DNA of 64,000 nt from Paenarthrobacter nitroguajacolicus. GTDB lineage: Bacteria; Actinomycetota; Actinomycetes; Actinomycetales; Micrococcaceae. The notes below the pieces were generated by a model. The model saw only the letters and a program-made list of their open reading frames with translations, did no database searches and was not told the origin of the DNA. Of this stretch, positions 53,710 to 62,835 are shown in pieces. A program made the translations under genes and the position numbers. How positions within the stretch are numbered: the stretch's first letter is position 1; each line of letters starts with the position of its first letter. The DNA is taken from positions 1 through 64,000 of the forward strand of contig NZ_JAQPPK010000020.1 in NCBI RefSeq assembly GCF_029952445.1, in the 5' to 3' direction.

Positions 53710-54117
53710 GCTTAAGTATTTTCAATCATGATCAGGAGTACGTGAGGGGAACAAAGAACATATGTCACATCCTAACTACGCAATCCGAGGCCGAATCGAA
53801 AGGCCCCTTCGACTGCATGGCCGATACGCTCCACTCCCGCAGATTTTAGTCAGCGACTCCAGGTGCGGCGGCAGGTCGCATCCGCAGACATATGAACGAC
53901 ACCTGGCTGCGGCTCTTCCGACATACCCGACCTTGATAGGACTTCTTGGGTCGTCGACTAGCTGCGTAACGGACTCATACGAACCGAGAACAAACTTTCT
54001 CTGCGACAGCAAAGATCATGCCTCAGAGGCCGAGCCGGGCAAGCTCTGTCAAAGAACGGATGCGACACGCCCGCAGACATCTGGGGTTTCGATAACAAAA
54101 ACCGATTAGATAGCTCT
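53710..54117. other. Intergenic region upstream of the replication block
   Basis: About 400 bp lie between the divergent protease and replication genes. A 115-codon rightward frame at 53762-54109 has no recognisable domain or ribosome site. No clear repeat was noted. Confidence 0.35.
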
Positions 54118-54354
54118 ATGGCACTCCGAAAGCTCGCACAGGGTGGACGCCCGTCTAAGGGCCCACGGCATACATTCAACGTCAAACCGGACATCACTCG
54201 CGCCGAAAAACTGCGTGACATCCTAGACATTCTTGACTGCAACGCGGTGGACTATCTAACCCCCCTTGTTGCTGCCCACATCGACTCCATCGATCTGGAA
54301 AAATTTCGGTCCGAGCACACACAGGAGACTTTGCCTATTGCAAAGGCTAGTTAA
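54118..54354 (+). CDS. Small basic protein before the replication gene
   Basis: The 78-residue protein has GRPSKGPRHTFNVKPDITRAEKLRDILDILDCNAVDYL, which resembles the beta-helix-helix order of small RHH DNA-binding proteins, but I cannot confirm the fold. It precedes a strong terminator and the replication gene. A copy-control or partition-related role is possible. The ribosome site is weak. Confidence 0.5.
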   Translation: MALRKLAQGGRPSKGPRHTFNVKPDITRAEKLRDILDILDCNAVDYLTPLVAAHIDSIDLEKFRSEHTQETLPIAKAS

Positions 54355-54358
54355 AAAC

Positions 54359-54385
54359 TGAAGGCCCGCACTAGGCGGGCCTTCA
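54359..54385 (+). terminator. Strong hairpin terminator
   Basis: TGAAGGCCCGC (54359-54369) pairs with GCGGGCCTTCA (54375-54385) around an ACTAG loop, just after the stop at 54354. The stem is 11 bp and G/C-rich. The T-run is short, so it may also act as an attenuator before rep. Confidence 0.7.
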
Positions 54386-54396
54386 TCTAAGTATCT

Positions 54397-54458
54397 GTTC
54401 AGATCCAGTTCTTGGCGGGATCAGATCTGAACTTATAGAACACCCACCCCGGTGGGTG
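54397..54458 (+). repeat. Two inverted repeats in the replication gene leader
   Basis: GTTCAGATC (54397-54405) pairs with GATCTGAAC (54424-54432), and CACCCACC (54441-54448) pairs with GGTGGGTG (54451-54458). The second covers the earliest possible GTG start. They may be operators for Rep or RNA structures that limit its translation. Confidence 0.6.
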
Positions 54459-54496
54459 GATTTTCCATACCCCTCAAAGAGAGGCTGTTGTTGTCT

Positions 54497-56344
54497 ATGG
54501 TACCGGATGCTGTTTTGGCGTCAACGCACCCACAACCGAGTGTCGTGTCAGTATCGTCCCCTGAGCAGGCTTGGAGCCTTGCTCCGTTGATTGCTGGTGC
54601 GCCGTCGTACCGTTTGGGGCGCTGGATTGGCCAGAAGTTTCAGTATCCGCGGCCGGCGAATGCGCCGAAAATCACACGGTCGTTGCCAGAGCGGCCTGCC
54701 GCGGTTGCTGTGCACGGAGTGGATGGCAGTGTTGCGACGTTGTGCCTGGACTTTGATACGTCCAAGGCCCTGAAGGGCGTTGTTGATGCGGACGCTGCCC
54801 GGGTGGGCCGATTGTTGTCGGCGTGTGGAATGACGTTTGTGGAGGACTTCTCCCCCAGCGGCGGCCGGCACCTGTATGTGCCTCTAGCGGAACGTGTGGG
54901 CGCGACCGAGGCTAGGGAATTGGTCGAAGCCCTGGCGTTGACGGCCACAAGTTTGGACCCGAGTCCGCACCAGAACGTCACGGACGGGTGCATCCGTGTG
55001 CCCGGGTCGTTGCATAAATCTGGTGGTCACCAAACCTTGATCACTCCCCTCTCCCGTGCGTATGACATCCTGCGCCGCCGAAACCGTTCATCCACGGTGG
55101 TCGAACTGCGGGCTGCCCTGGCACCGGAGCTGGCGCGGAAACGCGCTCTGAAGACCCGCTCCGCCAAGACAGTTGCCGCACAGCGCGTCGGCACCCTGCC
55201 GGCCCTTCCTCTGACTTCGAGCGGAGAGGCACCCCTGCGCCGGGCCGCCCGTACCGGGTTGTACGACACAGCCCGGTACAAAAGCCCGTCCGAGGCCAGG
55301 ATGGCCGTCCTGAATCACTTCAGCGCCTGCGGATGGACTCTCAACCAGGTCGAAAAGGAACTTGGCGGCCAGTTCCCCGGGCTGGCCGCCCTCTACGGAT
55401 CCCCGGAGCGCCAGAGACGACTGCTGCCCGTTGAATGGGTCAAAGCCCAGACCTTCACCAACAAGGCTTCACAGAAATCACTCCCCGGAAAACACGGGAA
55501 AAAGAGTGCACTTATTAACAACACAAGCCAAACATTAACCACAGGGGGGGCGGGCGAAAGAAGCAGCGCTGGTTCCTCGCAGCTCGTGAATGATCTGGAA
55601 AATGTCCTCTACGCGGTCTTGGACCACAGACTGCAATCCAAAGGCCGGCAAGGCCTCAGCCTCCGCCTGCTCATCCGTGGACTCTTGGGGTACATGAGGG
55701 CCAAAGAAACGGACATCCTCGACGTCGGCTGCCGTACCCTGGCCGCCGCCATGGGAAAACACCACGTCACCATCGCCAGGCTCCTGCCCATCCTCGCCGG
55801 CGCCTCGGACGGGATCCTTACTAAGATCGCGGACGCACACTACAAAGCCGCTGACGTGTACCTGATCCAGCTCCCTGAGCAGTACCAGCAACTGGCTCGG
55901 GAACTGACCTGGCGGAAAGGCAAAATCTATGCCATTAGGCCGGTCTTCCGGGCGTTGGGAGACGCCACGGCCTTGGTGTACGAGGCGATCGAACGCGGCC
56001 GTAGTTCCGCGACTACCGCGGATCTCGTCCGCACGACTGGGATCAGCCGCAACGCCTGCTCAAGTGCCCTGGCTGAAATGGAAAGCGTCGGTATGCTTCA
56101 ACGTCACGGACGAGTGTGGAAAACGACCTCCGTCAACCTGCGCATGCTCGCCGCCCGTCTCGGCGTCCTGGACGATTACCTTGAACACATCGCCCGGAAC
56201 CGCCGCGAACGCGCCATTTGGCATGCCCACCTTGACCGCTTTCGCGACACCGAAATCAACGAAACCAACCTCTACGACGCAGAATGCGACGAACATTGGG
56301 TCCCACCAGACGAGAACTTCACCCTGTGGCACACTGCAGCTTAA
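54497..56344 (+). CDS. Plasmid replication protein, primase (AEP)-like
   Basis: The 615-residue protein has an N-terminal region with the hallmarks of archaeo-eukaryotic-type primases of plasmids: TLCLDFD (about residue 88-94), SGGRHLYVP (about 124-132) and GCIRVPGSLHKSGGH (about 160-174). A middle helical part follows, and a C-terminal winged-helix-like segment with TTADLVRTTGISRNACSSALAEMESVGM. ATG at 54497 has GAGAGG 12 bases upstream; GTG at 54452 is less likely because it lies within a hairpin. It probably starts replication at a nearby origin. Confidence 0.82.
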   Translation: MVPDAVLASTHPQPSVVSVSSPEQAWSLAPLIAGAPSYRLGRWIGQKFQYPRPANAPKITRSLPERPAAVAVHGVDGSVATLCLDFDTSKALKGVVDADAARVGRLLSACGMTFVEDFSPSGGRHLYVPLAERVGATEARELVEALALTATSLDPSPHQNVTDGCIRVPGSLHKSGGHQTLITPLSRAYDILRRRNRSSTVVELRAALAPELARKRALKTRSAKTVAAQRVGTLPALPLTSSGEAPLRRAARTGLYDTARYKSPSEARMAVLNHFSACGWTLNQVEKELGGQFPGLAALYGSPERQRRLLPVEWVKAQTFTNKASQKSLPGKHGKKSALINNTSQTLTTGGAGERSSAGSSQLVNDLENVLYAVLDHRLQSKGRQGLSLRLLIRGLLGYMRAKETDILDVGCRTLAAAMGKHHVTIARLLPILAGASDGILTKIADAHYKAADVYLIQLPEQYQQLARELTWRKGKIYAIRPVFRALGDATALVYEAIERGRSSATTADLVRTTGISRNACSSALAEMESVGMLQRHGRVWKTTSVNLRMLAARLGVLDDYLEHIARNRRERAIWHAHLDRFRDTEINETNLYDAECDEHWVPPDENFTLWHTAA

Positions 56345-56392
56345 GGATGCAATGCTCACATTGTGTGGCAACGTATCTTGTGGCAGCTTGTA

Positions 56393-56914
56393 TTAGGAAT
56401 TCCATCGTTCGTGGGCGGATTGCCTGCTCATGTTTTGGGTGATACCTATACGGGCCCAGGAAACGCCTGCTGAACGGGCGGACTCGACTCCTCTGTTAAC
56501 TCTGGACTCAGCTCTCTTCAGGGCCTGATATGCCGATTCCAATTCAGAAATTGCGGCAGCAGGCACGGCGTGCGCCGACCACTCTTGGCGTAGGGCCTCC
56601 TCGACACTGACTGATGGCACAGCGTCACCAAGAAAGGGCACGAACGCTTGTCGCTTCGATGGATTCGCGTCTTTGGGCGTCGGAGCGCGATTCCAGAGAG
56701 CGCCTACCCAGCCGCATGCACATACCGCACGCCAACCTATGACCAGGTCATCAGGGACAATTTCGTGATTAGGCATCAAAGGATGACGTCGTTGATCCCC
56801 TGTGAATCCTTCAACACGAACTCCTCCTTCTCTTATGTCAGTGGAGATGCGACCATCGGGGACCACCGCTCCCAACCATCCTTCGTGGATTCCGTCCAAC
56901 ATGTCCCAGCGCAT
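56393..56914 (-). CDS. Hypothetical protein with C-terminal helix-turn-helix-like segment
   Basis: The 173-residue protein has a Cys pair in AVCACGWVGALWNR (about 65-78) and a C-terminal ESARSAGVSWARIGITQNMSRQSAHERW that looks like a helix-turn-helix. The family is not recognised. It converges with the replication gene, 48 bp apart. Its upstream side faces the partition repeats, so a plasmid maintenance role is possible. Confidence 0.65.
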   Translation of the reverse strand: MRWDMLDGIHEGWLGAVVPDGRISTDIREGGVRVEGFTGDQRRHPLMPNHEIVPDDLVIGWRAVCACGWVGALWNRAPTPKDANPSKRQAFVPFLGDAVPSVSVEEALRQEWSAHAVPAAAISELESAYQALKRAESRVNRGVESARSAGVSWARIGITQNMSRQSAHERWNS

Positions 56915-57110
56915 AGTCCCCTAACAGCCCCGTATCGGCGTCTTCTGAGCAAAGTATCGCCGCTAAGTATGTCAGGGAATCCTGACAAGCAGGCCTCACT
57001 TCGAGTGCTGTCACTTTGATTTTGGGTTGATATCAACCTTGGAAGCATTCGCGAAATTCTTCGAACCTGAGCTGACTCAGCGCCCGGAGGTGTCGGTCAT
57101 ATTGGGCTCA

Positions 57111-57450
57111 TTTGATAGCAATTTGAAACTACTATCAAAACAGTATTTGGGTGATATCAAACTAGTATCAGAATAGTTTCATCTTGACTGGCGACCCTGG
57201 CGGCCGCTGTCCCTAGCCTTCGCTGGCAATGACGGCCGAGGCCGGGCAACAGTCGTCGGTGTAGTCAATCAATATCAGACTGATACTGCCTTGATAGCAA
57301 TATTAAAGTAGTATTGAATTGATATCGTAGTAGTATCGTCAACTTTCAAGACTCCATGCGGTAGGGGCGAGAACTATGCGATAGATACTAGTTTGATATC
57401 ACTTTGCAAGTGATATCAAACTAATAGCGTGTCGCTAGTAGTTTGATACT
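57111..57450. repeat. Partition-site/operator array upstream of parA
   Basis: This AT-rich stretch carries many TTTGATA/TATCAAA elements. GATATCAAACTAGTATC at 57153-57169 recurs exactly in reverse complement at 57384-57400. GTTTGATATCACTT (57391-57404) pairs with AAGTGATATCAAAC (57408-57421) around a 3-base spacer. Further copies lie at 57111-57118, 57132-57139, 57275-57345 and 57440-57450. It fits a centromere (parS/parC) and operator bound by the small partner protein. It could also include the replication origin iterons. Confidence 0.75.
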
Positions 57451-57473
57451 CTCGTTCCGCTAGCCTGAGGACC

Positions 57474-58106
57474 ATGATCATTGTCGTGGGAAGCGAAAAA
57501 GGCGGCGTGGGGAAGTCCACTGTCGTCACCAACCTAGCCGTGGAACTCGCCAAGCGTGGGCTTCGAGTAGCCGTGGTGGACGGGGACCGCCAGCGGTCTA
57601 CGGCGCGCTGGGCGGTGGATCGCGAAGAGGCTGGGCATGAGCCACGCATTTTCGTTGTGGAGAAGTTGGGCAGCCTCCATGAGACGCTTCGAGAACTCGA
57701 TTCGAGCTATGACGTCGTGCTGGTCGACGTCGCTGGTAAGGACAGCAAGGAGATGCGGACAGCCATGACGGCGGCGCACCAGTTGTTGATATTGACGCAA
57801 TCCAGCCAGTTCGATCTCGATACGTTGGAAACGGTGGATCGGCTCATCGAAACTGCCAGGGACTTCAATCCGTCCCTACGCGTTCGCGGAGCATTGACTC
57901 GTGTATCGACCAATGCCTTCGAATCCGAAAGCGCTGATGCCCGGGAATACCTAGCGGATTACCCAAGTATCGAGCCGCTGACCACCGTGCTCTATGAGCG
58001 CAAGGCCTATCGCGATGTAGTAGGAGAGGGCCTAGGGGTCGTTGAATGGAAAAATCCTAAGGCCGCCCGTGAAATACGAGGATTGGTAGAGGAGTTGATC
58101 GGCTGA
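57474..58106 (+). CDS. parA: Partition ATPase, small ParA type
   Basis: The 210-residue protein is a short type Ib-like ParA without an N-terminal DNA-binding domain. It has the deviant Walker A KGGVGKST (about 9-16), VVDGDRQRST (about 38-47) and DVVLVDVAGKDSKEM (about 82-96). It moves plasmid copies apart with the partner protein encoded downstream, which starts at its last base. The repeats upstream probably autoregulate it. Confidence 0.92.
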   Translation: MIIVVGSEKGGVGKSTVVTNLAVELAKRGLRVAVVDGDRQRSTARWAVDREEAGHEPRIFVVEKLGSLHETLRELDSSYDVVLVDVAGKDSKEMRTAMTAAHQLLILTQSSQFDLDTLETVDRLIETARDFNPSLRVRGALTRVSTNAFESESADAREYLADYPSIEPLTTVLYERKAYRDVVGEGLGVVEWKNPKAAREIRGLVEELIG

Positions 58107-58426
58107 TGGCACTAAAGAAACGATCGGCATCTGAGCGAGATCGCGATGCCGCAATTGAGGCCTTTGGCAATGCAGCTGAGCCACTTCTTGTGACACCGGC
58201 TGCTCAGAGTGATCGCGTCACGCCCATTCGACCCAGCGTCACTCCCGAACTCGGTGATATGAGGGACAAAGAGCATCCAAGGACGATGTTGCTCCGGTTC
58301 GACAACGATCTTGACCTCGTTGAGCTTCTGTCTGCAGTCGCCACGCTTGAAGGCAGGAAAAAGCATCCAATGGCTTTGCGGGCCTTGAGGATAGGGCTTG
58401 AGCAAGTTAGGGATAGCTACGAATAG
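58106..58426 (+). CDS. Small ParA partner protein (ParB/ParG-like)
   Basis: The 106-residue protein follows parA with a one-base overlap. It has a flexible N-terminus (about 1-60), then MLLRFDNDLDLVELLSAVATLEGRKKHPMALRALRIGLEQV, which fits a small DNA-binding domain such as RHH. It should bind the AT-rich repeats upstream of parA. Family assignment rests mainly on position. Confidence 0.7.
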   Translation: MALKKRSASERDRDAAIEAFGNAAEPLLVTPAAQSDRVTPIRPSVTPELGDMRDKEHPRTMLLRFDNDLDLVELLSAVATLEGRKKHPMALRALRIGLEQVRDSYE

Positions 58427-58766
58427 AAACCATCCAAACACTATCGATTTGCTATCACTTTAATAGCTGTGCGGAACTTCGTGGCGACAGCACGGGCAGT
58501 CACTAGCCCTTTGGAAGGCGTATAACTCGTACCGTGAGGAGGAAAACGGCGCAAACGACCATTAGTGACCACTCCAGTCCAGCGTTCCCGAAATCTGAAA
58601 ACGGGGTTCGGGGCTCGGTCAGAACCCATGTCCGGGTACTAAAAAGTGGTCAAGAGACGTGGGGAGCGTTTCTGACTAAAGGCCAGCATCTTCGAATATT
58701 GGACTTCGAGATTCCGCGGATCGCGCTATTGAGGCACATGATCACCCTCCAGGTGGACACCCCAAC
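58427..58766. other. Region after the partition genes
   Basis: A GTG-started rightward frame (58534-59037) crosses this region but is disrupted in plausibility by the opposite zinc-ribbon frame. GCTATC/TATCAC motifs at 58450 resemble the partition repeats. No gene is firmly supported. Confidence 0.35.
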
Positions 58767-58955
58767 CTACGACGGTCGCAGTTTTGTTCTCGGCCTTGAG
58801 CTGCCCGCTTCCCGACTCCTGGCGGCTCGCATCATGGCTACGGGGCTTTTACCGACTGGCCAAAAACCTCCGCAGTCGTCACACATCCACCATCCGGGTT
58901 CAGGTTGTCCTGCTCGACCGTGGCAAAGTGGGCAAGTTTTCTTCATCTTCGTCAT
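58767..58955 (-). CDS. Small zinc-ribbon protein
   Basis: The 62-residue frame begins MTKMKKTCPLCHG and continues to WWMCDDCGGFWP, giving two CxxC pairs (about 8-11 and 25-28), followed by a basic tail. This pattern is hard to get by chance. The ribosome site is weak and an overlapping frame exists on the other strand, so it is only moderately supported. Function is unknown. Confidence 0.45.
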   Translation of the reverse strand: MTKMKKTCPLCHGRAGQPEPGWWMCDDCGGFWPVGKSPVAMMRAARSREAGSSRPRTKLRPS

Positions 58956-59402
58956 GAGTGAAGGCTACGAGCAGGCTCTGACATTCTGGCACCATCATTC
59001 CGGGGCGTTCAGGATGTCAGCGGTCCTTTGGGTTTAGTGGAGTGCAATCTTCAGGGCCGGACCGAGAGACGCCACGCAACGTGGCCGCGCGTTGAGCGGG
59101 CTTTGCTAGGGAGCGTCGGCGGTTCTCGCACTCACCAGCAGGAAGCATTGAGAAGTAAGCCACTGTCTCGAAAAGCTAATGCTTCCTGAGGCATTGCTGC
59201 ATCTGCGGCCGACTAGCCAGATACCCAGGATCTCCGCACACCAGGGGGTCTCATTTAGTCGTCTCCGCGTGAAGCGTCTCAGTAGCAGCGGGGGAGGGGT
59301 TTCCGAGCGAGGGAACGTAAGGGATCCCCATCCGGGGGTGCAGGGGATAGACACCGCTGACGATTGGCGACACAGCTCCCACGGCGTTGCTAGATTGAGT
59401 TC
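58956..59402. other. Intergenic region before the DUF4262 gene
   Basis: About 450 bp without a supported gene. A leftward frame at 59106-59483 overlaps the start of the DUF4262 gene and has no domain. Confidence 0.35.
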
Positions 59403-59861
59403 GTGAAACCTAGGGACAGCAATGACCCCGTCTTCAATCAACTGCTGTCGTTGATCGAAGAACACGGGTGGGCGGTACGTCATGTCTGCGCGAGTGATGA
59501 GCCCGCCTTTTCATACACCGTTGGCTTGACTGCCATGAAGCATCCGGAGATTGTCATGGAGGGGCTGCCGTTCGAGGTGGCTCAAGCTTTTCTAAACCTC
59601 ATGGGTGAAGAGGTGAAAGCAGGTAGGCGCTTCAGCCCGGGAAGCATCACGACAGACCACACAGAACCGCCCGCCCCCATCGCTTTCATTGCTTCAGAAA
59701 ACATCGCAGGACTGACGGCGGTGGCAGACGTGTATGGCAAAGTAGAGGCCCTCCAAGCAATCTGGAGTGACTCCACCGGACGATTGCCCTGGGAGCCGTC
59801 CTATCGCAATGCTGCGGATACGCAACCTCTCTTGGGTCCAGTCCCTGAGTCCTTCGCCTAA
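59403..59861 (+). CDS. DUF4262 family protein
   Basis: The 152-residue protein shows the DUF4262 core: LIEEHGWAVRHVCASDEPAFSYTVGLT (about 17-43), HPEIVMEGLPFEVAQAFLNLM (about 47-67) and a conserved Tyr-rich end. The family is common in actinobacteria and its function is not established. A GTG at 59403 (listed as first codon) is the start. It is a single gene within the accessory region. Confidence 0.8.
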   Translation: MKPRDSNDPVFNQLLSLIEEHGWAVRHVCASDEPAFSYTVGLTAMKHPEIVMEGLPFEVAQAFLNLMGEEVKAGRRFSPGSITTDHTEPPAPIAFIASENIAGLTAVADVYGKVEALQAIWSDSTGRLPWEPSYRNAADTQPLLGPVPESFA

Positions 59862-59925
59862 CCTTCTCGCTGAGCGGCACCAACGTCCGGCAGAGGATCC
59901 ATTAGCGTGCGGCTTGGAATCTCCA

Positions 59926-60171
59926 ATGGTCAGTAAAGACATGTGGGATCCCCAAGTGGGACAGGCTGGAGTCGGAGCGTTGGAGCTTTACCGCCTGCTG
60001 TTGGACGTGCAGGACGGGCTTGGGTATTTGATGGTGGATGATCTCCTCACGCTGGCGCGTGATGTTGAGCAACTGCATGGCACGGCACGAAATGCCGTGG
60101 GGGTGGTCGTACATCATCTGGATGCAGCAGGACAGGTGCTGGCGGTGCTCGAAACCCAGGACCCTAGATAA
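59926..60171 (+). CDS. Small helical hypothetical protein
   Basis: The 81-codon frame begins MVSKDMWDPQVGQAG and is mostly amphipathic helices (ELYRLLLDVQDGLGYLMVDDLLTLARDVEQLHG). No ribosome site is obvious and no family is recognised. It lies 64 bp after the DUF4262 gene. Confidence 0.35.
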   Translation: MVSKDMWDPQVGQAGVGALELYRLLLDVQDGLGYLMVDDLLTLARDVEQLHGTARNAVGVVVHHLDAAGQVLAVLETQDPR

Positions 60172-60362
60172 CTGCCTGGGGTTGCTGCGGTGGGCGCCGT
60201 AGAACAGTGACTTGAGTTTCAATCTAACCGCCGTTCTGAACGAACAGACTCTGCCCTGCCCTTGTTCAACCAAGCGCTGGTCTGCCCGCATTGTGGCGCA
60301 TCACGAAGGGTCCGCGACCGCTAAGGTCAACTCATGGGCGGACGAACGGGACATATCAACTA

Positions 60363-61277
60363 ATGAGCACTGCATGGATCATTCCCTCGAACAGACGCAC
60401 TTTCGACAGTGAGGCGGCGTTTCGAGACATTCCCGAGGTGAACTGGAGCGAGGCCGACAACGCGCACATTGCCGTTGGAGACGACGTCTATCTCTACACA
60501 ACAGGTCCGATAGCGGCGATCACCCATAAGTGTGTTGTCACTGCGGTTCAGGTGCCACCTTCTCAACTCATAGACGACGGGGCCTACTGGCGAGACCCGG
60601 CAGAAAGGAGCAGACGTCTCACGGAGCGCAACTGGATGCGCCTCAAGAAGAGAGACGTTTTCGACGATGTAGCCAGAGGACAGCTGGAGCTGAGGTTACT
60701 TCGGGAGCATGGGTTGAGAGGGAATGTGCCTGGGCGTCAGAGGGTCCCCGCCGAACTTCTCGAGTACATCCTCCAGGTCGAGGCGCCTACGCGAGGCGAT
60801 GATTCCGGAGCTGAGGCGTCCGATGTTGACCGTGACGAGGTCGAAGTATTTAAAGTGCAGATTAGGCGACGCGAGTTCGCGGTGCCAGACCGTTCTGTTC
60901 AGGCGAAAACGCGCGGCAGCGCCCAACGTGCCTTCGCGGATCAAGTCAAGAGCAACTATGGCAACCAGTGCGCAATCACCGGTATAACAACGCCGGCATT
61001 CCTTATTGCGTCGCACATCGTGCCGTGGAGCGAGGATGAGTCGATCCGACTGGATCCCTCAAACGGCATCTGCCTTTCGACTTTGGTGGACCGGGCCTTT
61101 GACACTGGCTTCCTTACCGTTAGCACCGACTACACGGTGCATATAGACGGAACGAAAATTGCTCTCGACGAGGAGCTGTTTGCTTACCTGAGTCCATACG
61201 AAGGCCGGTCGATCAGGATGCCGTCGAAGGACCCGCCAAGGGTGGAGTATCTAGTGCGCCGACTGGATAGGGTGTAG
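60363..61277 (+). CDS. EVE-HNH endonuclease, modification-dependent type
   Basis: The 304-residue protein has an N-terminal EVE/PUA-like domain (STAWIIPSNRRTF about 2-14, IAVGDDVYLYTTGP about 36-49) known to read modified bases, and a C-terminal HNH nuclease with NQCAITG (about 201-207), ASHIVPWSEDE (about 217-227) and DPSNGICLSTLVDRAFD (about 233-249). EVE-HNH proteins cleave DNA with modified cytosines, acting as type IV restriction. The ATG at 60363 is preferred because the EVE domain starts there. Confidence 0.85.
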   Translation: MSTAWIIPSNRRTFDSEAAFRDIPEVNWSEADNAHIAVGDDVYLYTTGPIAAITHKCVVTAVQVPPSQLIDDGAYWRDPAERSRRLTERNWMRLKKRDVFDDVARGQLELRLLREHGLRGNVPGRQRVPAELLEYILQVEAPTRGDDSGAEASDVDRDEVEVFKVQIRRREFAVPDRSVQAKTRGSAQRAFADQVKSNYGNQCAITGITTPAFLIASHIVPWSEDESIRLDPSNGICLSTLVDRAFDTGFLTVSTDYTVHIDGTKIALDEELFAYLSPYEGRSIRMPSKDPPRVEYLVRRLDRV

Positions 61278-61709
61278 GTGTCTCACGAGGGGAGGAAGCC
61301 GTTACCCTGGCGCGTACACGGCAACTGATACACGGTGAGTCCTTGCACTTCAGTTGCCCGGCCCGATACCTCATCCGGCGTCTTGCGAGCGTTAGTTAGA
61401 GGACACCGCTGGCCTTGGCGTTGGATATTTCACTTCTTCACAAGCCACTCCAGCTTTATCGTTTGCGTTTGGGGTGCCGTCATTTTTCGGCTGGGAAGGT
61501 TTTCGTGGACCTTGGGTGCCCAGCCGGGGCAAGGACCGTCCGTCCTAGCTCAGCTGTATCTGGACACCATGGACTTGGAGACTCTCAGGGGCCTTGGGGG
61601 CGGGGCATCGACTTTCGGAGCCTGGCAGGGCCGGCGATCGACACAAAGACGGCGATGGGGGCTGGCAATGTACGGCGTGACTGCGCGGCGGAGGACCGCT
61701 CTGGATTGG
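61278..61709. other. Intergenic region between converging genes
   Basis: No supported gene. A 148-codon rightward frame (61335-61781) is Arg/Trp-rich, overlaps the XRE gene end and lacks a domain. I found no strong terminator. Confidence 0.35.
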
Positions 61710-62444
61710 CTACTCCGTCGTCAGCGGAACGTCGTCGTCTGGGAACTTGTAGTACCCGGCGAGGAGCGTATCCATTTGTGAGGCGAGACTGCGCTCCCAC
61801 TCGCCGGCAGTGTCACTCTCCACCCGGTGCCACAGGGCCAGCAGGTTTTCGAGGAGCTCCATGCGGAGCCCGTTGGTTGTGGCGAGCCGACGCATGACCC
61901 TGCCGAAGGCAGCGTCGCTAGCAGGAGCTGCTGCCCACGATCGCAAGTCAGCCAGTGCCGCAAGTGTCGGCCGTATCCCCTCACTGAAGGTTTCCTGCCA
62001 TTCTGCCCTGCGCTTGGGGTCACTCCACAGTTCGCGTATGAACGCCTCAGCCTTCGATTCGCCGGCACGCGGCTTGTCAATGGACCAGCGGCGGTTGTCA
62101 CCCGCGGTCTTGGCCCTGAACTGCAGCAGGACCCGCGTCCCGGACTGAGGGTCGATGAAGGAGTAATCGATGCGGATCTGTTCGCCGTCGAGGCTCATCG
62201 CCTTCTCCTTCGACAGCGACCCCAGGGGCAGGAGCAACTGGAGGAGCCGGACACCGGACTCCTCGGACGGGGCACGTCGGCCTTGCTCGATCGCCCGGAT
62301 GGTCCCGACCGAGAGGTCGGCCTGGGTGGCCAACTCCTCGACCGACAGGCGCTTCTCCTTCCGGAGGAGCTGCACGAGCTGCCCGAATCGTTCAGCTCCG
62401 GGCTCGCCACCGGCGACCAACCAGATCTCGTCAACTTGACTCAT
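61710..62444 (-). CDS. XRE-family regulator with C-terminal effector-like domain
   Basis: The 244-residue protein has an N-terminal helix-turn-helix (FGQLVQLLRKEKRLSVEELATQADLSVGTIRAIEQGRRAPSEE, about 20-62), then a domain with YSFIDPQSGTRVLLQFRAK (about 97-115). The ATG at 62444 (MSQVDEIW) is chosen although GAGGG is close; ATG at 62456 is possible. It is divergent from the small gene at 62596. It may be a solitary regulator of a defence or stress function. The ligand is unknown. Confidence 0.75.
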   Translation of the reverse strand: MSQVDEIWLVAGGEPGAERFGQLVQLLRKEKRLSVEELATQADLSVGTIRAIEQGRRAPSEESGVRLLQLLLPLGSLSKEKAMSLDGEQIRIDYSFIDPQSGTRVLLQFRAKTAGDNRRWSIDKPRAGESKAEAFIRELWSDPKRRAEWQETFSEGIRPTLAALADLRSWAAAPASDAAFGRVMRRLATTNGLRMELLENLLALWHRVESDTAGEWERSLASQMDTLLAGYYKFPDDDVPLTTE

Positions 62445-62595
62445 ACCCTCGAGCATACACCAAATGCCGACAGGGTCCGACAAGCTTTGGAATCATATCA
62501 AGTTGTAGCCTTGCGTACTGAGGCCGGGCGTGGCAGACTGGCTGATCTGGGCTACGACAGGGTGTTGTAGTAGGTAAGTAGGAGGTTAATGAGGC

Positions 62596-62835
62596 ATGAC
62601 GTTCCGCAATGACGACGCAATTGAGGTTCCCGACGATCGGTGGCTTAGACTTCGCGGGCTGGCCGACGGGGCTAAGTTGAGCCTGGGCCGGCACGCAGAG
62701 CGGATGAAGGACGACTTGGACTATCGCGAGGCTGTAGAACACCTGACGAAGCAGCTGTGCGAGCTTCCCGGTCATTGGGGGAAGACGGTTCGGATCATGG
62801 CGACCGCCCACACGCTTCTGGTCAAGGTGTTGTAA
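62596..62835 (+). CDS. Small hypothetical protein
   Basis: The 79-residue protein (MTFRNDDAIEVPDDRWLRLRG...) is mostly helical and charged, with no recognised family. AGGAGG at 62579-62584 lies in front of the ATG, a good ribosome site for this region. It is divergent from the XRE gene and may belong with it. Confidence 0.6.
   Translation: MTFRNDDAIEVPDDRWLRLRGLADGAKLSLGRHAERMKDDLDYREAVEHLTKQLCELPGHWGKTVRIMATAHTLLVKVL

Noticed and set aside
53762..54109. 115-codon rightward frame before the small replication-linked gene
   Set aside because: No ribosome site or domain, and the composition looks random.
57111..57450. CRISPR-like appearance of the repeat array
   Set aside because: The repeats are short, both-oriented and irregularly spaced, which fits a centromere/operator rather than a CRISPR array.
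58534..59037. 167-codon rightward frame after the partition genes
   Set aside because: It conflicts with the zinc-ribbon frame on the other strand and has no recognisable features.
61335..61781. 148-codon rightward frame between the nuclease and XRE genes
   Set aside because: Arg/Trp-rich, overlaps the end of a real gene on the other strand, and has no domain.
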